A DNA stretch of 64,000 nucleotides, from positions 1,178,001 through 1,242,000 of the forward strand of contig NZ_PDLO01000001.1 in the NCBI RefSeq assembly GCF_002631205.1, read 5' to 3'. This document shows positions 8,775 through 16,800 of this stretch, one piece after another. The translations under genes and the position numbers were made by a program. Origin of the DNA: Neolewinella marina. GTDB taxonomy: Bacteria > Bacteroidota > Bacteroidia > Chitinophagales > Saprospiraceae. The notes under the pieces are model-generated. The model had not been told where the DNA came from and did not search any database. It worked only from the letters and a program-made list of their open reading frames with translations. Position 1 is the first letter of the stretch. Each line of letters begins with the position of its first letter.

Positions 8775-8787
8775 TTGGAGTGGCGGG

Positions 8788-8838
8788 CAACCAGCAACCA
8801 CCCAACCAGCAACCAGCAACCAGCAACCAGCCAACCAG
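8788..8838 (+). repeat. AACCAGC-type short tandem repeat behind B1
   Basis: A tract of CAACCAGC/CCAACCAG units runs up to the stop codon of B1 (stop at 8840-8842 on the minus strand). A longer, related tract abuts the stop of B2, so the tract belongs to the duplicated unit. Confidence 0.7.
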
Positions 8839-8839
8839 C

Positions 8840-9673
8840 CTAAACCCTAAACCGCAGCTCCGGATCCACCCAAATACCCGGCTTGTCGAGGTAGATCACC
8901 GGGCCCAGTTCGTAGGGATGATCATCCTTCCATTTCTCTATCCTGTATGACCCCTGCCCCGCACCTACCTCATTACCCTCCAAAAAAGGCACCCAAATGA
9001 CCGTGCGGTCAGGGGCTACCATAGCCGCCATGGCGATGTCATTCTTGCTATTGAAAATTTTGGTCATTTCATCGTGGGTATCCTGGTGAGAATCTGACGT
9101 ATTATTATTATTTTTATAGATCTCATTCCATTTGTATCGAACAAAAAGCGCCTGACCATCAGTGCTGCTGCCGGTCCAGCTTTTGGCAGAGGATTTGGCA
9201 CAGGGCGTTCTTGTCCCGACACTTTTTGGTTGCTCTAAACCTTGCCGAGCGCAGTGATCTTGCGCCACCTTAGGAAGATGCAATTCTTGATCGGTTAACC
9301 CGGGTTTACTAGTTGTATCCAGATCATAGATGACGTGCAACAATACCGGTTCAAACTTGCTGGCTGGCTCAGCCAAAGGGTCGCCAAACTTGTCTGATGG
9401 TGTAGTGCTATTTCCTTTGTCATCGGCGATCTCGACAAAATGAATCCGGCGGAACCCCTTTGGCACGGTCAGCAATAGCAGCTGACAATCGTAATGCTTG
9501 TTAGGTGGTTTACCCGATGGTTGTTTCGGGTCAAAGCCTGAGTCACCTGGCCTTTTCTTAAACCGGACACAGTCCATCCCGCCGACCAGGTATTCGTCAA
9601 GGGCTTTAACATCCAGATCACTAGTATTCGTGGACCGGTTTTCAATCTTTACCCGGTCTTTTTTTCGGGCCAT
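8840..9673 (-). CDS. unknown protein B1, 277 aa, paralogue of B2
   Basis: Protein of 277 residues, no recognised domain, no signal peptide. It is clearly paralogous to B2 (10913-11722): LDEYLVGGMDCVRFK, CQLLLLTVPKGFRRI, LLHVIYDLDTT, TPCAKSSAKSW, MVAPDRTVIW(V/I)PFLEG and the identical C-terminus GIWVDPELRFRV. The conserved Cys residues and the hydrophobic CQLLLL strand suggest a compact globular fold. Its codon usage looks more AT-rich than its neighbours, more so than B2, so B1 may have diverged or come from elsewhere. It lies tail-to-tail with the CHAT gene. Function unknown; it may be a partner or substrate of the protease. Confidence 0.65.
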   Translation of the reverse strand: MARKKDRVKIENRSTNTSDLDVKALDEYLVGGMDCVRFKKRPGDSGFDPKQPSGKPPNKHYDCQLLLLTVPKGFRRIHFVEIADDKGNSTTPSDKFGDPLAEPASKFEPVLLHVIYDLDTTSKPGLTDQELHLPKVAQDHCARQGLEQPKSVGTRTPCAKSSAKSWTGSSTDGQALFVRYKWNEIYKNNNNTSDSHQDTHDEMTKIFNSKNDIAMAAMVAPDRTVIWVPFLEGNEVGAGQGSYRIEKWKDDHPYELGPVIYLDKPGIWVDPELRFRV

Positions 9674-9843
9674 AACAGCATGGGTTTAGTATTGCAGTCG
9701 AGGCCGCGAAGCCCCCTGCGGGTGTTGAAATAGAATAGTGTGTGTAATAGGGTGCAGGTTAGTTACTTAATATACCCGCAAAAATGTATTCCGGCAACTT
9801 TCGGAATATTATTCACCATATTTCGGGTTTACTGCTTCCCCGA

Positions 9844-10035
9844 CTACTCCTCTGGAATTGAGGCCATTCGGGATCCAACCGCAAGGGTAGCGGAGTCGGA
9901 GGGACAGGCCGCGGCGTTGCTTCCCAGCCAGGCCCCTTCCGGCCAGTCGTCCACGTAATCAATATAAAAGCAACCCGGGGCCACCAACAGCGCGAGGCCG
10001 AGCAGCAAGGTTAACATAATTTTACGGGAATACAT
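9844..10035 (-). CDS. small lipoprotein, 63 aa
   Basis: Short reading frame with a convincing lipoprotein signal: MYSRKIMLTLLLGLALLVAPGC, lipobox APGC. About 40 acidic and small residues follow, with a YIDYVDDWPEGAW segment. It lies between B1 and A2 on the same strand. No homologue is recognised. Its small size leaves doubt, but the signal peptide is hard to explain by chance. Confidence 0.5.
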   Translation of the reverse strand: MYSRKIMLTLLLGLALLVAPGCFYIDYVDDWPEGAWLGSNAAACPSDSATLAVGSRMASIPEE

Positions 10036-10134
10036 GACCGGAATAGTATGTTCAACCGTTTATCTGCTCCGACCCAAAGCGTAACCCAAGAAAGGCGACT
10101 TTCCCGCGTAGGAGCAGGCTATTCCGAGCGTACA

Positions 10135-10154
10135 GGCACCCGCGCGCCGCCGGC
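10135..10154 (+). repeat. dispersed 20-bp motif, copy 2 (exact)
   Basis: Exact copy of GGCACCCGCGCGCCGCCGGC, between the small lipoprotein gene and the 3' end of A2. Confidence 0.75.
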
Positions 10155-10180
10155 ATATGCTTTCAAAAGCTTGGGAACGG

Positions 10181-10609
10181 CTATTCCGCCATCACCCGAA
10201 TGGCGTAGTAGCAGGGGGCTACCTCGCAGTCGTACATGATCACCTTGGCGTGGTAGGTCGCCTCGGCGGGCGGATTAACCTCCACGATGGGGGTATAGTC
10301 CTCGAGGGTATCGTCGTCGACCAGCTTGCCTTTGTCGTCGTAGAGCTGGAGGTCGAGATCGGGACAATCGCCGTCGCAGACCGCGAAGATCTTGTATGGT
10401 ACCCCGCCGTAGAGCTCAACGTCGTGGATAGCGCTCTCCCCCTCTCCGAGGGAGCCGCAGCGGGTGAGGTAGACCATTTCGTAGCCGATTTCGGCCATCT
10501 GATCGGTAACGTTACTGATCTGGGTGCGGATGCTCTCCTGCTCGCACTGGGCGACGGCAACGGCGTTCAACCCCAGCAGGGCGAACAGAAACATAAAACG
10601 GATGTACAT
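10181..10609 (-). CDS. exported 142-aa protein A2 (PPC-like), paralogue of A1
   Basis: Secreted protein of 142 residues, the same length as A1 and similar throughout. The signal peptide MYIRFMFLFALLGLNAVAVAQ is followed by the mature start CEQESIRTQI. It shares VYLTRCGSLGEGESA, FAVCDGDCPDLDLQLYD, DDDTLEDYTPI and YYAIRVMAE with A1. The signal sequences differ while the mature domains are kept, which points to an older duplication under selection rather than a recent copy. B2 lies upstream on the same strand. A carbohydrate- or protein-binding beta-sandwich role is possible but unproven. Confidence 0.75.
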   Translation of the reverse strand: MYIRFMFLFALLGLNAVAVAQCEQESIRTQISNVTDQMAEIGYEMVYLTRCGSLGEGESAIHDVELYGGVPYKIFAVCDGDCPDLDLQLYDDKGKLVDDDTLEDYTPIVEVNPPAEATYHAKVIMYDCEVAPCYYAIRVMAE

Positions 10610-10779
10610 AGCGGGTGATTAAGCAAGGCAGTGAATAAGGAACCAGCCGGTCCCGGTACGCGGTTAATTTGCCTACCGGGGTCGCCTAATCGTGTGTTGG
10701 GTGCGGTTATATCCGGCAATCCGAATATTCCCTTTCGCCGCAGAACGGCGATACCCCCAATATAGGGATTTAAGGGTGA

Positions 10780-10912
10780 TTACCAACCAGAAACCAACCA
10801 ACCAGTACCCAGCAACCAACCAGCCAACCCAGCAACCAGCAACCAGCCCCCAGCAACCAGCCAACCAGCAAACCAGCCAACCAGAAACCAGTACCCAGCC
10901 AACCAGCAACCA
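10780..10912 (+). repeat. AACCAGC-type short tandem repeat behind B2
   Basis: About 130 bases of imperfect CCAACCAG/CAACCAGC units fill most of the 303-base gap between A2 and B2 and end against the B2 stop codon at 10913-10915. Read on the minus strand the tract is GCTGGTTG-rich. It is not a CRISPR array: the units are 7-8 bases with no spacers. Confidence 0.8.
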
Positions 10913-11722
10913 CTAAACCCTAAACCGCAGCTCAGGATCCACCCATATACCCGGCTTATCCAGGTAAACTACCCGGCCTAATTCGTAGGGAACGTTATCC
11001 TGGAAGGTGACTACGGTGTGAGCCCCTCCGTCCCCGGCAATCTCCTCCCCCTCCAGGAAGGGAATCCAGATGACCGTACGGTCAGGGGCAATCATGGCAG
11101 CCAGGGCAACCTCATCCTTTCCGTTGAAGAGGGACTCCAGGGCGGCGTTGGTCGCTTCGTGCTCGGCGTTGTTGTAGATCCCCCGCCAGGCGTAGCGGAC
11201 GAACAGGCCCTGGGCATCGGGACCGCTACCCGACCAGCTGGTTGCGGAGGATTTGGCGCAGGGGGTCAGCGTTCCGCTGTAGGTCACGCCCTTGGGCCTT
11301 TCCCCGGCGCAGTGGTCCTGGGTGACCAGGGGTGCCTCGCCAGCGCCCGTAATGGTGGGGGTGGTATCCAGGTCGTAGATCACGTGCAACAGCACCGGCT
11401 CGACGGGGCCGGCGGGTTCCGCGAGGTGGGGGCCGAAGTGAGGCAGGCTATTTTCGCGGTGGCCGTGCTCGTCGCGGATTTCATCCAGGTTGATGCGGCG
11501 GAACCCCTCGGGAACGGACAGCAACAACAGCTGGCAGGCGTAGCAGCCGGGGTGGCCGGCCGTTTCCGACAGCGCGGGGTTGAAGCCAGGGGCATCCCGT
11601 TTCTGCTTGAACCGGACGCAGCGCAGTCCCCCCACGCTGTATTCGTCGAGGGCCGTAGCGTCGAGGCCACGGGTGCGGTTTGGACTGTTGGTAAGGATTA
11701 CTTCGTCGCGGTTTCGGAACAT
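10913..11722 (-). CDS. unknown protein B2, 269 aa, paralogue of B1
   Basis: Protein of 269 residues with no recognised domain or signal peptide. It is a clear paralogue of B1, with shared blocks LDEY-VGG--CVRFK, CQLLLL-VP-GFRRI, LLHVIYDLDTT, TPCAKSSA-SW-GS, APDRTVIWIPFLEG and the identical last 12 residues. Composition matches the GC-rich surroundings better than B1. The start used is ATG at 11722 (MFRNRDEV). It precedes A2 on the same strand across the repeat tract, repeating the B/A pairing around the CHAT gene. No function is claimed. Confidence 0.65.
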   Translation of the reverse strand: MFRNRDEVILTNSPNRTRGLDATALDEYSVGGLRCVRFKQKRDAPGFNPALSETAGHPGCYACQLLLLSVPEGFRRINLDEIRDEHGHRENSLPHFGPHLAEPAGPVEPVLLHVIYDLDTTPTITGAGEAPLVTQDHCAGERPKGVTYSGTLTPCAKSSATSWSGSGPDAQGLFVRYAWRGIYNNAEHEATNAALESLFNGKDEVALAAMIAPDRTVIWIPFLEGEEIAGDGGAHTVVTFQDNVPYELGRVVYLDKPGIWVDPELRFRV

Positions 11723-11886
11723 GCGGGGGGGGTTAATGGCCGGGGTATTGCCCCGGCGGTGCAGTGGAAAAAAATATTGGTGGTAAAGGGGTGGCCGGTT
11801 CGGGAACTGACGGAACTATCCGTCGTCCCTTCGCGGGTACCGGAGGTATGAACGGCAACGAGGTAGCCGCAGTACCGGCTGGAGGT

Positions 11887-11925
11887 AAAAAAAAGAACCC
11901 GCCAGCAGCGGTTGCTGCCGGCGGG
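11887..11925 (-). terminator. intrinsic terminator downstream of the sigma operon
   Basis: Read on the minus strand: a 12-bp stem (arms 11914-11925 and 11898-11909, one mismatch) with a 4-base loop, then TTC and eight T. It lies about 100 bases beyond the stop of the TPR membrane protein. Confidence 0.8.
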
Positions 11926-12008
11926 AATCTCCAAAGTGTATGTAATAGTGTCTGCCCCTTTATTCCCGCCGGGAGGAAAGGTTACCCGCAGACATACATT
12001 TTTTTCAA
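11926..12008 (-). other. noncoding element 1, homologous to element 2
   Basis: This stretch shares an ordered set of blocks with 13668-13750: a hairpin terminator, then an AAAGTGT-TGTAA-AGTGTCT block (11933-11953), GTTACCCGC (11981-11989) and a T-run (11999-12005), with nearly the same spacing. On the minus strand GGGTAAC followed 15-16 bases later by GAATA could be an ECF promoter. It may encode a small RNA or form the end of the sigma transcript. Confidence 0.5.
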
Positions 12009-12027
12009 TTTGTTTTTAGCCCCGGAT

Positions 12028-12804
12028 TTACTCCAGGGATTCGAGCCGTTGCAGCAACTCGCGTGCGCGCTGGGTGAGCTGGGGGTCCTGGTCGGGCAGG
12101 GCGTTCAGCTGCTCCACGGCGGCGGCCCGGTTGCCGAGTTGCAGTTCGGCCAGGCCCAGGTAGTAACGGATGGCGGCTTCGTCCTCGGGGTAGCGGCCGC
12201 TTTGGAGCAGGTTGGTGAGCAGTTCACGGGCGGCGGCGGGCTCCTTGGCGCCCAGGGCGGCCACGCCGGCGTAGAGGAGGTTGATGCTGTCGATGGTCCC
12301 GCTGGCCACTTCCTCGCGCAGGGCGGGATAGGCTTCCTCGAAGCGCTGGACGTCGTAAAGGGTGCGGCCGTCGCGGACTTCGTCGCCCGGACCCAGCAGG
12401 GCATCTTGCCGCGGCAGCCAGGCAAAGGCTTCGGTGGCCAGGCGGGCGGTGGGGTCTTCCGCGGGGCGGAGCAGCCACCAGGCGAGGACCACCAGCAGGA
12501 GGCCGGCGGCCACGGCGAGCCAGCGGACGGGGGGGCGGCGGCGGTGCGCGGGTGCCATGACGGGGGGCAGGTTCCGCTCCAGCTCCCCGAGATTCTGCCG
12601 CAGGCGCTGTCGTTCGGCCAGGGCCGCGGGACCGGGGTTGAGGCCGTCGCGGTAGAGGACTTCCTCCCGGAAGACCAGTTCCGCCAGTTCCGGGTGGTGG
12701 GCCAGTCGCTGGCGCAGGTCGGCCTCCGCGGCGGGGGAAAGCTCCCCGGCGTAGTAGGCTTCGATCTCCGCAGCCCAGGCTTCCGGAAGTTCAGTTGGGG
12801 TCAT
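12028..12804 (-). CDS. membrane-anchored TPR protein, probable anti-sigma-type partner
   Basis: Protein of 258 residues. The N-terminal 90 residues resemble a cytosolic anti-sigma-like zone (AEIEAYYAGELSPAAEADLRQRLAHHPELAELV). One membrane helix follows at about residues 93-112 (WLAVAAGLLLVVLAWWLL), then a periplasmic region with at least two TPR-like helical pairs (about 135-258). It starts inside the sigma gene, overlapping by 14 bases, so the two are translationally coupled. This layout fits an ECF sigma factor and its membrane regulator. No zinc-binding HxxxCxxC motif is seen, so anti-sigma activity is inferred from position and topology. Confidence 0.75.
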   Translation of the reverse strand: MTPTELPEAWAAEIEAYYAGELSPAAEADLRQRLAHHPELAELVFREEVLYRDGLNPGPAALAERQRLRQNLGELERNLPPVMAPAHRRRPPVRWLAVAAGLLLVVLAWWLLRPAEDPTARLATEAFAWLPRQDALLGPGDEVRDGRTLYDVQRFEEAYPALREEVASGTIDSINLLYAGVAALGAKEPAAARELLTNLLQSGRYPEDEAAIRYYLGLAELQLGNRAAAVEQLNALPDQDPQLTQRARELLQRLESLE

Positions 12805-13372
12805 TTGATTTGGTTGGTGGGCTTACTCCATATGAGACTCGCAAGCGCGCCATGCACTTGGCTTTATTGGTTTTTGCCGAGGCGGCATTTTTGTATCCCA
12901 GCACCTCGGCGATGGTTGCCCAGTCGAGCTGCAGGAAGTAAAAGTGTGCCAGCAGTTGCCGGCAGCGGGGGCCAAGCTCCCGCATTTTTCGGTGTACTTC
13001 CTGGCGTACCTCCTCGGCTTCGGAGCCGTTGGGGGGTTCCACCAGGGCTTCGGGCAGCCGGTCGGGGTCCCAGTTCGGTTCACGGTTGCGCCGCTGCAGC
13101 TTCCGGTAGCGGTTGCGGGCGACCGCATTCAGGTAGGTATCCAGGCGGGCCGTCAGCTCCGTCAGGCGGCCGGAGCGGACGTTCTCCACCAGGATTATCA
13201 GCGCCTCCGTAAAGAGCTCCACCGCCAGGTCCTGGCGGTTGGGCGCTTCCGGGGGAATGATCCGACCGACGAGAAAACGCAGACAGGGATCACGGTACTT
13301 TCGGTAAACGGCGTGTATTGCGGCGTCATCGCCCGAATCCCGCAAGCCCGCCAGCAGGGCCTCATCGGACAT
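12791..13372 (-). CDS. ECF-type RNA polymerase sigma factor
   Basis: Sigma-70 family protein of 193 residues with only regions 2 and 4. Region 2 spans about residues 15-100 (VYRKYRDPCLRFLV and LDTYLNAVARNRYRKLQRR, the -10-binding part). Region 4 spans about 120-180 (CRQLLAHFYFLQLDWATIAEVLGYKNAASAK), a helix-turn-helix for the -35 element. Length and domain order are typical of ECF factors. The downstream gene overlaps it and is probably its regulator. A 12-bp inverted repeat and a GGGTAAC motif lie just upstream, suggesting autoregulation. The physical link with the CHAT/A/B block suggests, but does not show, that it controls those genes. Confidence 0.9.
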   Translation of the reverse strand: MSDEALLAGLRDSGDDAAIHAVYRKYRDPCLRFLVGRIIPPEAPNRQDLAVELFTEALIILVENVRSGRLTELTARLDTYLNAVARNRYRKLQRRNREPNWDPDRLPEALVEPPNGSEAEEVRQEVHRKMRELGPRCRQLLAHFYFLQLDWATIAEVLGYKNAASAKTNKAKCMARLRVSYGVSPPTKSNDPN

Positions 13373-13399
13373 AATCTGTTCAGTTAATGGGTGCGGAGT

Positions 13400-13434
13400 A
13401 AAAAGGTTACCCCGTTCCCGAAGGTAATCTTTTT
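13400..13434 (-). promoter_or_regulatory. inverted repeat and putative ECF promoter of the sigma gene
   Basis: AAAAAGGTTACC (13400-13411) and GGTAATCTTTTT (13423-13434) form an inverted repeat with one mismatch. On the minus strand this gives GGGTAAC about 35 bases before the ATG at 13372, the same AAC-type -35 core seen in elements 1 and 2. It could act as promoter, operator or a weak terminator. Confidence 0.5.
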
Positions 13435-13628
13435 AAAGGCCCTAACAAATTACTGCCGTAGGATTCCTGGAGCGGGCAATCCGTACCCTCCCTACCGCTT
13501 TACCAGCCGGTGGTGGGCGGTGCTGCCGGAGTCGGTGGTCAGCCGCAGGTGATTCACGGCCACTTAGGTCAACCCGCTCCTCACCCCCACTTTGCCCTGA
13601 TTTTATCATACAGTCGGAGGAGTGGCGG

Positions 13629-13667
13629 AAAAGCAAAACCCGCCGCCCGCGGGGCGCGGGCGACGGG
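13629..13667 (-). terminator. intrinsic terminator of noncoding element 2
   Basis: Minus-strand hairpin with 12-bp arms (13656-13667 and 13639-13650, one wobble-type pair) and a 5-base loop, followed by TTTTGCTTTT. No protein gene lies immediately upstream on this strand, so it appears to end a short noncoding unit. Confidence 0.7.
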
Positions 13668-13750
13668 CTTCGGAAAAGTGTCTGTAAAGTGTCTTGGGTG
13701 TCTATTCCACGAACCCGCGGAACGTTACCCGCGAAACCCACTTTTTTTGC
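13668..13750 (-). other. noncoding element 2, homologous to element 1; candidate small RNA
   Basis: Blocks match element 1 in order and spacing: AAAAGTGTCTGTAAAGTGTC (13674-13693), GTTACCCGC (13724-13732), T-run (13742-13748). On the minus strand GGGTAAC, 16 bases, then GAATAGAC resembles an ECF promoter, and the transcript would end at the terminator 13629-13667, giving an RNA of about 70-80 bases. The rest of the gap 13373-13863 shows no gene I can support. Confidence 0.5.
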
Positions 13751-13863
13751 CGGCCCCACCGTTAGCGGGCCGCCGAACTGATGTCATCAGCGCCGGGTTT
13801 GATACATTGGCTGGGGTAAGGGCGACCCACGAGGCGCCGCCCGCCCCCGCCCAAGCGCATCCT

Positions 13864-16800
13864 ATGCTGAAAATACTGTTTCGCGGGCTACTGGTACTCC
13901 TCGGCCTGGCGATCCTTCTGCCGGTGGGAATGCTCGTATTGCTGGACGGCTACCTGCGCAGCAACGAAGAAAAGCTGGTCCGCGAAATTGCCTATCCCGC
14001 CGGCCTTGACATTGTGTTCCGGGAGGTGGACATCACCGCCTGGTCCACCTTCCCCCGGGTGACCGTCTCCGTCGACAGTCTCGTGGTACGCGATACCGTG
14101 GGCACCCCGGACGCGCCACCCCTGCTGCGGCTCGACAACCTGAGCACCGAGTTCTCCCTGGCCGCCCTCTTCGACGATACCCTGAGCCTGCGGCGGCTCG
14201 ACCTCCGCGGCGGCGCCCTCTACCTGGTGAGCGACTCGGCGGGCCGCTTCAACGCCGGCACCCTGCTGGGGGAAAAGGACCAGCCCGTCCCCCCCGACGA
14301 AGACGCCGCCTTCGAGGCCCCGCCCCAGCTGGCCTGGGATGGGGTGCGGATCGGCCTTACCGACATCGACGTCACCTTCCGCAATCCGCCCCGCGACAAG
14401 CACATCGAACTCTACGTGGACTCCCTCCGGACGCGGGCCGCCCGCAGCGATTCCGGGACCGTGGAAATTGAGACCCTCCTGGCATCCCGCGTCCGCGCCC
14501 TGGCCTTCAACACCACCAAGGGAGCCTACCTGACCGACGCCCCCCTGAGCGGCCGCATCACCGCCAGCCTGGCCCCCGAAGCCTGGACCTTCCCCCCCAC
14601 CCCACTGCGCATCGGCGACCAGGAATTCACCATTGGCGCCACCATTGCCCGGGCCCCGGGGGCCCTGAGCCGCATTACCATCGCCAACGACAATGCCGAC
14701 TACGACCGCACCCACGCCCTGCTGAACGACAAGCTGCGGGAGAAACTCGCGGAATACCACGTCAGCGGCCGCTTCCCGGTGCGGGCCAGCATCCTCACCA
14801 CCCTAGAGAGCGGCGGCGACCCCGAGGTGACCATCGACTTCACCCTGAAGGGGCAGCAGGTGAGGGTGAAGCAGTACGACTTCGCGGACGTCTTCACCCG
14901 CGGAACCATCGTCAACCGCCTCGACGAGGCCCTCGGCGGCATCCCCGGCAGCAAGAAGAACATGCGGGTGGACCTGGACAGCCTCTTCGCTACCTACCTA
15001 GGTACCCGGATATCGAGTCCGCAGGCCCTGGTGGCCGTTTACGGCGGTGACGCTCGCCTGGAAGCCCCGCTGCAGATCACCGGACCAGCCTCCGCGGTGA
15101 GCCACTGGCTGGAGAACCGCGACTTCTTCTTCGACCGCGGCCGCTTCAGCCTCACCACCACCGTGAACGCCTCCCTGCTCTCCTTCGAGGATATGGCCGC
15201 CAGCAGCGACGGCCGCCTGCAGTTCTGGAACCTCGACGTGGTGTACCGCCCCGCCGGGGTATCCCTGCCCTTCCAGGCTATCACCGTGACGAAACAGGAG
15301 GGCGATATAGGGTTCCGCCTCGCCAGTCGGCCCCTGCCCACCGGATTCTCCTTCCGGCTGCTGGGCAACATCGATAACCTCACCCCCTTGCTGATCGACC
15401 AGCCCGGCGCCAGGGTCAGCACGGACGTGACCCTGCTCTCGCGCCGGATCGACTGGACGGACTGGCTGGGCTTCTTCGGCCAGGGCGGCTACTTCAACGG
15501 TGAAGAGGCCACCGCAGCAGCAGAGGAGGACACCACCGCCGAGCAGGTGAGGGCCATGAAGGTGGCGCTGAGCGGCCTGCAGCGGTCGTTCCACCCCCGG
15601 GTCGAGGCCCGCTTCGATACCGTGGCCTACTACGACGTACTGGCGCTGACCGACCTGGCCACCGGCCTGCGCTTCGCCGGCGACACCCTGGTGCTGGAGC
15701 GCACCACCTTCGACTGGGCGGGCAGCAATTTGGCCTTTGGCGCCCGACTGGACCTGTCGGGGCAGCGGCAGACCCCCTTCCAGATCGCCGCCCAGGCCCG
15801 CCACCTCGACCTGAACCGGATGCGGCCCGCCCTTACCCACTTCGGAGTGCAGGTGCCGGGCGGACTCGACTCCCTGCCCGACGACCTCAGTATTTCCTTC
15901 AACCACGCGGGCATCATCGAGGACGCTCTGGGCATCCGCCCCGGCACCAACACCGGGGAATTCATCTTCAACGACGGGCGCAACGACCTCTTCGCCGGCT
16001 CCCTGGCTTACTCCCCGGGGCCCCAGGGGCTCTCCAGCCACCTGCGGCTAGGTGGCGATCCCCAGATCGTGAACGTGCTCTTCGGCTCCCGCGACTTCTT
16101 CTTCGGCACCGGCCGATTCAGTATCGACCTGTGCATCGACGGCAACCCTTCCGACCTGCGGAGCATCCTCCACGACGGCGAACTGCAACTGCGCATCGAC
16201 AGTAGCCGCATCGCCTACCGCCCCGCCGAAGTGTATGTACCCGTAGAGCACTTCTCCGTTGACGTGGAGGGCGGCAACGCCAGCTACCGCATGGACCTGC
16301 TCACCGACTCCACCCGCCGCGCCGTGGAACTCCGCGGGGAACTCACCAACCTACCCGCCTTCGTACTGCCCACCCCCGGAGAAACCTTCCGCGTCCGCGC
16401 CGACGCCACCGCCGCCAACCTCCACTGGGCCGACCTGCGCAACCTGGTGGAGTACGAGAACCCCGACACCAGCGACCAGGCACCCTTCGACCCCCAGTCC
16501 CTGCTCTCAACCACCAGTGGTATATTCCGGGCCTTTCGCCCCGACCTGAGCCTGCGCATCGACACCTTCTGGGCCGGTCGCTCCACCCCCCTGCTGGACC
16601 TGCACTCCGGGCTGCGGCTATCTGACTCCACCGAACTGCGGCTCGAGCGGTCGGGCTTCACCCTCGAGGGCGGCCGCTTCGCCTTCGACGCCACCTACCA
16701 GCTGGACGACCGCCCCGTCTCCCCCTTCTCCGCGCGCTGGTCCACCGACACCCTGGCCCTGGAAGCCCTTATCCAGCAACTCAAGCTTATGGAAGTCCCC

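Noticed and set aside
10780-10912. possible CRISPR array
   Set aside because: Units are 7-8 bases, imperfect and without spacers; no cas genes are present.
13510-13863. 118-codon upstream extension of the AsmA-like protein
   Set aside because: The residues are not protein-like, and the region contains the terminator and element 2 on the other strand. The membrane anchor starts at 13864.
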